Assembly (NCBI RefSeq): GCF_000005505.3 | Contig: NC_016134.3 | Span: 25,991,584 to 26,055,583 of the forward strand | Reading direction: 5' to 3' | DNA from: Brachypodium distachyon | Taxonomy: Eukaryota; Streptophyta; Magnoliopsida; Poales; Poaceae | Length of the DNA stretch: 64,000 bases | Part shown: positions 45,501 through 53,867 of the stretch, piece by piece | How the letters are laid out: each line of letters opens with the position of its first letter | Numbering within the stretch: position 1 is the stretch's first letter | Program-made: the position numbers and the translations under genes | Notes under the pieces: generated by a model | The model's database searches: none | What the model was told of the DNA's origin: nothing | The model's input: only the letters and a program-made list of their open reading frames with translations

Positions 45501-47595
45501 ATAATATCCCTTCTAAAAGCAATATTCGTATGGAATACCTAAACTCAATGCAATCCTTGATCATCGGAAAAGCCATGAGAACATTCTTAATCTTGCTTTT
45601 TTCTTCAATCTTTTTAGGGGTTGTCAATGTCAACCATACTACCATAAGGTTCGACAACTTGACATACTCATTTGTTCCATAATCGTGGTGTCCTCTTGCA
45701 CAACCGCTACCCTCCGAGAAAGCTCCAAATCGGGTGAAAAATTACTCTTTGTATAAAGTTCAAGTAAATTCAACTAATTACAGCAAACTCCTTTTGAGGT
45801 TCAGAAAATACCAATAACTATCAGCAACCATGGCTATCAGAGTTACCGCCCCCTCCTAAAAGTTTCCAGAGCCGGTAATATACCCTGATGCAAGTCCTCG
45901 GTTTCTACGCGGGATTTGACCAAGGATTGCTCCCTAGCAAGCATATTTTTATGGGGAGGTGGTATTTAATTAGTTCTTTCTAGAGATAGTTCAGGTGCAT
46001 TGATATTTAGTGAAGGACTGTTGATAGCAATAGAAATGGGATTCTGGTACATCATCCTTCATGAAACACAAGACCTATGTACATGTTGCTGTCACTAAAT
46101 AGTCAAGGCACAAAACTTCAGTAGAGTGGCCTGCAATATCATTTTGGTTGCAGTTGTGGGGAAATAGGCTGATCTGTTGTTGCAAACTTGCAACTCCTCA
46201 CTCAACAGGCCTTGTATAGGAGGAAAAATTCTCTTGTGCACTTTGTTCTCGATCCAGTTTTATCAAGCTCTTCTAAGGATTCCTTTGCTGTAAGATATGG
46301 CTGTTTGGTCCAGATAGAAAGTGTAAGTTCTTTCCTACATGTCAAATATTTTGACGAACTCAATGGGAGGGTTCTTGTTAAGATCGTTCACCTTTTCTAC
46401 TCAATGATTAATCTCTAGTATAGGTTCAAAAGCTGGATCTTGGAGCATTAGTCTCAATAAGAGGTTTATGCCGCGTGAACATCAAGAACCTTCTGCAGGT
46501 ATGCACATTCCGGTTCTTGAGTTTGAATTGTTCCTTAAACGTTCATGTATACATCTTATCATATAGAACTGTATTATGGTTATTAATAATTTTAAATACT
46601 TGAAACTTGTATGTATTACATGTATAATCCACTCAAAGGTTTTGTTCTCACTTCCTATGAAAACGACGCATTCCCATTTTAACTGTCATACCCATAGGTA
46701 CAGATTCTGTAAGTTCATCTGTTCGAGTTTATGGACGGGTCAAATGTTGTGTTAGTTCTGAATTGTTAATTTGGCACGTCTACGTCCCACAAATAAGAGA
46801 ATGGCCAGAAAGATGCTCTTCAAATCCTGAATTCGATATACTGATTTATGCTGTTACCTTTCACAATTACCTCTTATTTTTTGCTTCATTCTTCCTCGAT
46901 CCAGATGGAACCCTACTTGCGTGGTGATATTTCTCCTATGATGGACAAGTTTAGCGGCGGCACCGAACTGGGCATGAGAATTTCCAAACTAAGAGAGGGC
47001 ATGTGCAATTTGCATAGCCTTCAAATGAAGCTTAAGGTTTACTAGCGGTTCGCAAGTCCTGGAACTTTTGTTCCTTTAACGGTTCGCAAGTCCTGGATAA
47101 TGGTTTTTTTTTCCAGTCTTCTGAGATCACAACTTCTTCATTTAGGTACCTGAGGATGAACCGCTGCAAACTAACATCAAGAGCTCTCTACTGTGGTCTG
47201 AGAAAGAAATTTTCGAAGACTATGATAATGAATTTATTCCAGGTCTCCCGGAACGTCTCTCCTTTGCCGCGTACCAATCAGTTTCAGGTTATAGCGGATT
47301 GCTCTGTTTTTACCTCTGATCACATCTTGACTGTATTCTGTTTCAAATCTAAACCTTACCTGGAATGGCCAACCAAAGAGATGCTGCACAAAAGGTGCAT
47401 CAGATTCATTTAGCCTAATCTAACATCAAGTCATATACTGCAGGTATGTCAGATGCAGAACTTCTTACCCTGCAAAAATACAAGATAAAGGCAATGGATT
47501 TAACGGACACTCTGGAAAGAATAAATAGTGGAATCGAGTATGTAGAACACAATATCGGTATGATTGCCGCAAGACTGGCAATTCAGAATATATGA
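42577..47595 (+). CDS. Plastid-type LON substrate-binding-domain protein, seven exons
   Basis: Exons: 42577-42774, 43430-43498, 46209-46322, 46424-46498, 46905-47036, 47146-47287 and 47444-47595. They sum to 882 nt (293 residues) with GT-AG introns throughout and a perfect GCCACCATGG start. The first ~55 residues (MAAASTLLRLPSRSAP, then RPTRRRLLRAASCS) look like a chloroplast transit peptide: Ser/Ala/Arg-rich, no acidic residues early. The domain follows as LDFPLLPFPPAEVLIPSECK, TLHLYEARYLALLEE, ALYRRKNSLVHFVLDP, VRYGCLVQI, KLDLGALVSIRGLCRVNI, then a helical tail. That is the N-terminal (PF02190) domain of Lon without ATPase or protease, as in the small plant proteins annotated as ATP-dependent protease La domain proteins. 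Their role is unknown; substrate recognition in the plastid is a guess. Intron 2 (2.7 kb) holds a MITE and an antisense LINE piece. Confidence 0.92.
44283..44489 (+). mobile_element. Stowaway-like MITE in intron 2 of the LON-domain gene
   Basis: The 207-bp element begins CTCCCTCCATTCCAAAATA and ends TTGTGGAATGGAGGGAG, flanked by TA on both sides (44281-44282, 44490-44491). The terminal repeats pair over about 13 bases. Confidence 0.85.
44648..45700 (-). mobile_element. LINE fragment, antisense in intron 2
   Basis: The reverse strand reads LNDQPDVVFWDLK, KIIWKLKVPRLKFSPGTFD, RNWLGCRKCVFCNQ (a zf-RVT-type zinc motif), then VSAVCWSIWSCSNNLGFDKK and GCNRLKTVAQDFFNRFG before the stop. A short A-rich end near 44648 marks its 3' side. 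Frames are interrupted by stops. It is the C-terminal part of a LINE RT protein. Confidence 0.7.
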
Positions 47596-47973
47596 TCCTT
47601 GGTGCCACTTGCTCAATCACTCGTATATCATCATCGTCGTCATCATCATCATCATAGGAAGTGAGCACCTAGCTAGTACTTCTGAGATCTAACTGATGCT
47701 GATGATCCACACAAAGTCTAGTTACATTCTCTGGCCACTTTGCATGTGCAATGTATTCAAGGAGAGGTTCAACAGTCATCACAGCATCATTATTTTTGCC
47801 ATACTATTGATGTACTTCAGAGAGTACTATGGATTACAATTAGAATAACTCCAGCAACTTCATTTGGGATAACCCTTACAGGTCTGTTTTAGTTAAATCT
47901 TAAAGCTCTCTTTTTATCAAAAATCTCATGCATCATTCAAATAACTTATACAAGTTCATTCCATTAGAAAATC
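47596..47973 (+). other. 3' untranslated region of the LON-domain gene
   Basis: A CAT/CGT microsatellite (47626-47656) lies just after the stop. The remainder is AT-rich with no clear frame. I did not find a single convincing polyadenylation signal. Confidence 0.45.
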
Positions 47974-48285
47974 CATACAACTGATTCAAGGTCTGGAAAG
48001 CCAAAAAGGCTACAAGCTCTGGTATGAACTTTGAAAATCTAAACCAAACTGATTCATACAACTGATTCACCTGAAAAGCCTACAAGGCTACAAGTTCTGG
48101 TATGAACTACAGAATCTAAATAAAACTGATTCATACAACACATACATCTGGAAAGCCTACAAGGCTACAAGCTCTGGTATGAACTCTAAATATCCAAAAC
48201 GAACTGATTCATACAACTGATTAATCTGGAAAGCCTACAGGCTACACTCTGGTATGAATTGTATAAAATCATCAAGGAACTGATA
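47974..48285 (+). repeat. Four tandem copies of a 77-81 bp unit
   Basis: Copies start CATACAAC at 47974, 48055, 48132 and 48210 and share CTGGAAAGCCTACAAGGCTA and CTCTGGTATGAACT. They lie between the LON-domain gene and the converging gene on the other strand. Confidence 0.88.
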
Positions 48286-48338
48286 AGGGGCTAACATGCT
48301 AAGTTGCTAGCTACCTCTATCAATGGCAGAAGGACCAG

Positions 48339-49034
48339 CTACTCCTTACGGCCTGCCACAATGTCGACACCGAAGAGGCGGATACGCCCGCCACTGCTAG
48401 GCGCAGTCTCCATCACTTGTGGCTGCATCTCCTGTTGACTGATGGCACCATCACTTGCGAGAGGTGGTGCTACTGTTGCTGTTGCCTCACAACAATCTGA
48501 GACCGCATAATTCACCAATGGGTGGTTGAGGTCTATGATTGCCGGAGCTGGTGCCGATGTTCCGGCTGTGATAGCACCAAACGAGGCATCATCACGTTCC
48601 GGGGTGGGGACTGCTGGCGCTGGCATGGTAGAAGTGCCGCCTACATGATGCAAGGGCTGTGCTGAGACATTAATTACCTTAGGGATCTTTTTCCTGCTGT
48701 TGTCGCCTGCGTCGGACATGTGCTTTTTTGCGGAGCGCAGTTTAGCAGCAAGATAGGGCCCTTCCGTGATCTGTCTCCCGGTATCCGCATGCAGGATCTC
48801 TGCGATTTGAGCCCTGTCCACGGGTGGGGTGGCCACACCCGTCGTCCGTGTTCTGTTGTTGCCATTCCTAGGGTTCCGGCGTCCCCTCTGTCTGGTTGCA
48901 GCTTGGTCCTGGACGAGCTGGTCGTCCTCGCCATTAGACTTCTCCTCCAGGGGATTGATCTCGACCTTCTTCTTCTCCCTTTTCTTCCCCACGCCCGCTC
49001 CTTCCTCTCTAGCCACCGGTAGCTTCCCATCCAT
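48339..49034 (-). CDS. Unidentified nuclear-type protein with a C-terminal RLFGV motif
   Basis: From the ATG at 49032-49034 the 231-residue frame reads MDGKLPVAREEGAGVGKKRE, a basic patch (KKREKKKVEINP), RQRGRRNPRNGNNRTRT, GPYLAAKLRSAKKHMSDAGD and SRKKIPKVINVSA. It then has an alanine/proline stretch, IIDLNHPLV and ends SGGRIRLFGVDIVAGRKE. RLFGV is a known repression motif in B3 and heat-shock factors, and DLN is the core of EAR motifs, so a transcriptional regulator is possible, but no DNA-binding domain is visible. The frame is open upstream to 49274, but a TATA (TATATAA, reverse strand, 49189-49195) sits there, and CCCACAG at 49119-49125 resembles a 3' splice site, so I prefer this ATG. 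The gene converges on the LON-domain gene. Confidence 0.5.
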   Translation of the reverse strand: MDGKLPVAREEGAGVGKKREKKKVEINPLEEKSNGEDDQLVQDQAATRQRGRRNPRNGNNRTRTTGVATPPVDRAQIAEILHADTGRQITEGPYLAAKLRSAKKHMSDAGDNSRKKIPKVINVSAQPLHHVGGTSTMPAPAVPTPERDDASFGAITAGTSAPAPAIIDLNHPLVNYAVSDCCEATATVAPPLASDGAISQQEMQPQVMETAPSSGGRIRLFGVDIVAGRKE

Positions 49035-49339
49035 GGCGATTAGATCTGGTTCCTTCTCACTATCGAGGCCACGCGGGGATGAAAGGCTTCTTGAATTGGT
49101 GCCGCTCCACGTCACGACCTGTGGGAAAAGGAAAACATCGAGGAGTTTAGATATAGATTTGTGAGAAACCTCGTGGCGTTGGGTCATATTATATAGGCGT
49201 GTGGGGAGTGGTGAACTAATGAAGGAAATACGCGTTGCGATTGAGCGATTGTGCGTTGGCGCGTTGTAAGGCAAGTACTAATTCCCTACCTCTGATGCCA
49301 GAATTCTCTTCTGTTGACAACCTAGCACCGACTAAGTCA

Positions 49340-50375
49340 CTACTAACACTAGCAGAGTGCCTGTGCTTTGCAACGGAAATAGAAAAATGCGTTATTATGA
49401 CTAGGCTTGGGCAAGAAAAACTATTATCTTGTATCTTCTATAATCACAATTTTTCATGATTATTATCTTGCATCCAAGTGGACAAGTTTGCATACTTTTT
49501 CATGGAGCTAGTTCTGATCAGTTTGTGAGTTATAATCGTTTGTCCTATATTTATTCTTGCAAATGAGTAGCCTCTGAAAATGACTTACAAATAAGTATAG
49601 TGGCCACACATCAAACCTCCAAATTCCTAATTTACCACGGCCATGATTTACCTGACCTCCCGCAGCCTTGTGCCCCTCCCCATCAACAGAACCCCGGCGT
49701 ATGCTTGTAGCTTGCTTTCGAGGCATGCACTGCTGGTGCCATCTCTCCACTACTGCACCCCACGGTCCTATCGGGGTGGATGGGAGATGCAACGGTAGCG
49801 CGGGGCGGGGGGGGGGGAGAGCACTGGCAACCCTAGCAGGGAGTCAGATCTGCCTTGGATGCGCCAATGATGCAATGTAATGTACAGATCTAACCAGGAA
49901 TCGCTTAAAGGATATGAAATTTGAGACACGCGAGCAAGGAGGAGGCATGTTGGGTAGTGGGTAATGACGGACAGACCTGGGCGGAGAAACACGTGCCGGC
50001 GGAAACCAGAAGGGGCTTCGATTTGGGCGGCGTAGCAGGTGGCGTGGGCGGTCTACGGCGAGGGGAGGCACTCGGGAGCAGCTTGGGGAGACGGGGAGAG
50101 GAGCGAAAGAGCGGCGCGCAGGGAGAGAGAGGGGGCGGAGAGGCCTTGGTGTTTTAGACGACTGTTGTGGGAGAGAAGGCGGATTTGGGAGGAGGCGGAT
50201 CGTGGCGTGGCGAGGGGGATGCAGGTCAGGCGATAAAGAGATCAGGGAGGGGCGGGCCGTGCCACGTGCAAGGAGGAGGCAGATCGGACGGATGTGCGAG
50301 GAGGAGACGTCCACCAACTTGACGTATGGCGTCCACGCCATCACCACCAACTACAATTTAATATACAGTGATAGA
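49340..50375 (+). mobile_element. Candidate non-autonomous DNA transposon
   Basis: The left side CTAGCAGAGTGCCTGTGCTT then GCAACGG matches a terminus I associate with frequent grass repeats (GTGCCCGTGCGTTGCAACGG). The right side is AATATACAGTGATAGAT. The interior is GC-rich (49780-50340) with a G run at 49806-49817. No transposase frame and no clean target duplication were found, so order and limits are uncertain. Confidence 0.35.
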
Positions 50376-50822
50376 TTTCTTTGTCTAGACCAATTAGTGT
50401 CGTGGTTTTCACTATTGGCAGGTCGACTTAGTGACCCATCAGCAGCCTAGTCGGCCGAACGCGAGCGACATTCCAATATCATACATGGCCGCAACTCGCC
50501 GTCTACGAGGGAGCGGGGGATAGGATTAACATAGAGGCGCATGGGAAGGAGGGGCTCATCGTGGAGTTGATGGCAGTGATGACGAGCTTGGGGAAGGCTT
50601 GGAGGCGACAACGGCGAGGTTGGAAGGAGGTAGTGGAGCGTCGACAGAGTCGGGGAAGAAAGGAGTCCACAACACCCATGTGTTTTGTGCTCACACTTGT
50701 GTCGGGAAGGTGCAGACGAGACGGCGAATCCGATGCATGGGGTAGCGGCGGCGGTCTAGCTAGATGCTTTGTTTGGTTGGGGCCAGCGAAGGTGAGAGAC
50801 GGGGAGAGGAAGAGAGACAAAG

Positions 50823-50830
<8 letters not shown>

Positions 50831-50856
<26 letters not shown>
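50831..50856 (+). repeat. (AG)n microsatellite
   Basis: About 13 uninterrupted AG units inside a purine-rich stretch. Confidence 0.95.
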
Positions 50857-50861
50857 GAATG

Positions 50862-51150
50862 AGAAAACGTGGGTGTGACCCGTGAGGAGGTTATGGGTGG
50901 TTGGAGGCTTTCGTATGAAGCCTGCTAGGCGCTAGCTAGTCACGGAACGGCAGATGTGCGTCGCAAGGTGGCGACAAATGTGGATGCTGTCCACCGGGCC
51001 AAGTGAGAGAAGAAGAAAACATGTGCGTGACCCCGTGAGGGGGTTACGGGTCATTGGAGGCTTTCATACGAAGGTTTGGTGCCAGCTGGTTGCCGAATAG
51101 CAGATGTGCGGCGAAAGGTTGTGACAAATGCATGTGGTCTACTGGGTCTG
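50862..51150 (+). repeat. Diverged tandem duplication, ~155-bp period
   Basis: GAAAACGTGGGTGTGACCCG at 50862 and GAAAACATGTGCGTGACCCC near 51016 start two copies that share GGTTnnGGGT, TTGGAGGCTTTC and GCAGATGTGCG. Divergence is high. Confidence 0.65.
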
Positions 51151-52249
51151 ACATGCTCAGACACGACGTGGAACAACTTTTGGTTGCTAACTTTGGTGGC
51201 CAATAGGGAGCTGCCATGTCGCCCCTTACTCTTTTTAATTTTTATTTGTGTTTTCCTTTTTGATCTATTTGGGCGTCCAAATAATCTTTGAAAAATCCCA
51301 AATTTTGCTAGCGTTCCCAAATTTTCGAATCACTTTGAATTTGTTTTAAATGTATTTAGGCTAAAAATAAATTCGTTATGCTTTTCCAAAATCTAATAAA
51401 CTTCTCAAAAAAAATCATATCCGAGTTTTCTAACATATCCAACTCTCATATACTAATTTTCATGTTTTTAATTCTTTTCAAATCTCATTTAATATATGAA
51501 TAATTCTTTGGGAATCAAATAAGCTCTAAAAATCCTGAAAATTTGCAGAGGCTCGTCGTATATTTATTTTAGCTTGTCCTGAAATTTTGAAGGTCATTGG
51601 TTGAAGTTTCACCACTAATTTTATTTATTTAGTTGCTAATTAGGGTATAAACAATATAATTTTTCCTATTTCTTACCCAATTTTACGGTACATAAATAAT
51701 GACATGAAATGCCTAATCATACTTAAATTAATGTGTGTAATTCTAGATCCTCACAGTTGTGGATACTTAATTTCCTGGGACTAAATCTCTGCATCTCTAA
51801 ATAAACTTTCATGAATCATCTAAAACCCAGTAAGCTAGATACACTTTCATACGCAACATTATGCGTTAATCACAAACAAGTGCACCATGAAAAAGCTCAT
51901 GCATATTTGTATTGGGGCTGAGTAATCGATACTCTAACTAATGTAATGGAAGAACTTCTATTATTATCTATAATTTTGGTATATTTTTCATGAAGTTGTC
52001 AAGTATGGTCGCTCTGGCATATTTTTGGAGCTATGTTCATGTATTGACCGCATTATGTATTGATAGATAAATGAAGGAAAGTGACGTTAATAATTAAAAG
52101 ACCACATAGCGAACCGGCTGAACTGGAGTCGGCCTAGTGCCGAGGCAGCCTGACCAGTTCAGTCACCGGTCTGTGTTTTTAAACTAGGGCAGTTGGTGAC
52201 GGGTATAGCTGGCCAACAAGCTGGTCCAGGCCTGGCTCTAAACGGGGTT

Positions 52250-53134
52250 TGAAAGGGCATGTCGATATCTAAGTGTTTTGGTGTTAATGATAACATGTCA
52301 TGTGGACTAATTGTACGCTAAGTGTTTTCAGATTTGGTATCAAATGTTGTGACACGATTCATCGTACTCGAAAAGGAAATAAGCGTAGAAGGATTTACGG
52401 ATTTTTATTTTATCGAGTTGTAGGAAAATCCATACTATAAAGAGAGGGAAAATCTTTGAATGAATCAACTTCACGAACACAAATCTATTAGATTGCACCA
52501 ACGTAAAGCCTAAATCCATTCGTGAGAAGAGGGAAACCCATTTTCAGTCTAACTGTCAAGGCAAAATTCAGAGTCAGGGGGTGGTGCAGCATCATTACGC
52601 GGTAGTACCGGGGCTGGTAGTTCCGGCCCGGTACCGGTCCAGTATCGAAGTAGCTTCTGGACCCCTCTAGAATGATGCGGAGGTTGGTTCGTACTTGAAC
52701 GGAACTTCCGCCAGCAGTACTTCCGGTATAGTACAAGTTAGCTACCGCCGTTACTGAAAGGCCTCCAACGGTTAGATTTCGAGAGAACTATAAAAGGGTC
52801 TTCGTCCCCAATGTGTTTCTTGCCCGAGCTCGCCCATAAAATTTCCCTCTCTCACTTCAAAAACACAAGAGTTTCAAATCTCGAGATCTCTCTCCCTAGT
52901 GCATCCCTGAAGACAATACTTCGAGGAAAGGTAGAGAAGAGTTCGATCAAGGTTTCACCAAAGCAAAAAAGTTTGATTCCCCTTATTTTCTTTGTGGATT
53001 TTTTACTCTTGTGATTTTGGAATCTCTGGACGGAAGGTGTCTCCGTGAGTCCACATCCTTGATGTGGTGAGTGCTCAAGGATTCGGCAAGGAGCCTTTAA
53101 TTTGATTGAGAAGATATCCAGTGTTTCCATCCCT
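52250..53134 (+). mobile_element. Truncated Sirevirus-like LTR
   Basis: It starts TGAAAGGGCATGTCGATATC, continues with the typical TTGGTGTTAATGATAACATG, has TATAAAAG at 52789 and a leader, and stops at a MITE-like sequence without a CA end. It belongs to a different family from the LTR at 30491. No internal region or partner LTR is present. Confidence 0.65.
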
Positions 53135-53260
53135 TAGGGTGATACCGTGCTCCCAATGCACGGTAGCACTCCTAAAAAGTTTTCAAATTTTTTGAAATAA
53201 ATTAAATAAGTTCATAAGATGCACGGTAGCACTCCTAAAAATTTCAAATCCAAATTTATT
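53135..53260 (+). repeat. MITE-like AT-rich insertion with a 63-bp tandem repeat
   Basis: TGCACGGTAGCACTCCTAAA occurs at about 53157 and 53220. The start TAGGGTGATACCGTGCTCCC resembles termini of small Mutator-type MITEs. Ends and TSD are not resolved. Confidence 0.4.
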
Positions 53261-53456
53261 ATATACATAGAGAAAAAAAAAGACAAACGCACGAACGCAG
53301 GTGCAGCCATGGCCGCCTGAGTATGCATTCTTCTAGTTTCTTGGGAATCGATCTCCACGATCCCACGAACCTTCTCCTGATCATTGTTCTCCAATTTGTG
53401 ACCGAAGCCATTGATGCCAACCTTTGTCATTCCACCCCTTGAGCGCCTCCCTTGGG

Positions 53457-53464
53457 CTATAAAA
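53457..53464 (+). promoter_or_regulatory. TATA box of the RPAC2 gene
   Basis: CTATAAAAG lies about 400 bp before the start codon, with a CT-rich initiator-like segment after it. This makes the leader unusually long because of the GC-rich hairpin sequence at 53585-53725. Confidence 0.55.
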
Positions 53465-53584
53465 GCTGAGACTCTGCCGTCTCTCTGGCCCCTGCTTTCT
53501 TTCCCTCTCCCTTCCCCGCGCCAATTCGGCCGTCCCGTGCCGTTCGACTCTGGCGAGGAACCGCCGGCCCATCTTCCGATTCAG

Positions 53585-53725
53585 GCCATAAACAGGCCGG
53601 GCAGGCACGTGGGTCCAAGACAGAGACCCAGGCACGACCCAACGCGGGTCGTGGGCTGGCACGGCCCGTTTATTTTCGTGCCGGGCCGGCCGGCTTTTTG
53701 CAAAAGCCCGGCCCGGTGTGACTCA
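53585..53725 (+). repeat. GC-rich hairpin-forming insertion in the RPAC2 leader region
   Basis: It contains inverted pairs such as CACGACCC/GGGTCGTG around a 5-base loop, GGGTC/GACCC, and GGGCCGG blocks around TTATTTTCG. Its edges read CAGGCCGGGC and AAGCCCGGCCCGG. It looks like a MITE but no TSD is visible. Confidence 0.5.
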
Positions 53726-53867
53726 CAGCTGACCACGGAAATTTTTCCTCCAACCCACTCTCACAGCGCCGCCGCCGGCTCTTCTTACCACGGTCTTGGT
53801 CTCTTGGAGCCTCCCGCGAGAGAGAGAAAGCCCTTCTCGTCCTTGTCGATTTGCGGGGAAGCGGGCG

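Larger units (their letters stand above)
50376..52249. other. Intergenic stretch, no supported gene
   Basis: It contains the GA microsatellite and the 155-bp degenerate duplication listed below. From 51230 to 52080 the DNA is AT-rich and featureless. Confidence 0.5.

Noticed and set aside
50039..50236. Arg/Glu-rich frames near 50 kb
   Set aside because: Low-complexity GC/purine-rich DNA inside a candidate transposon; no conserved domain.
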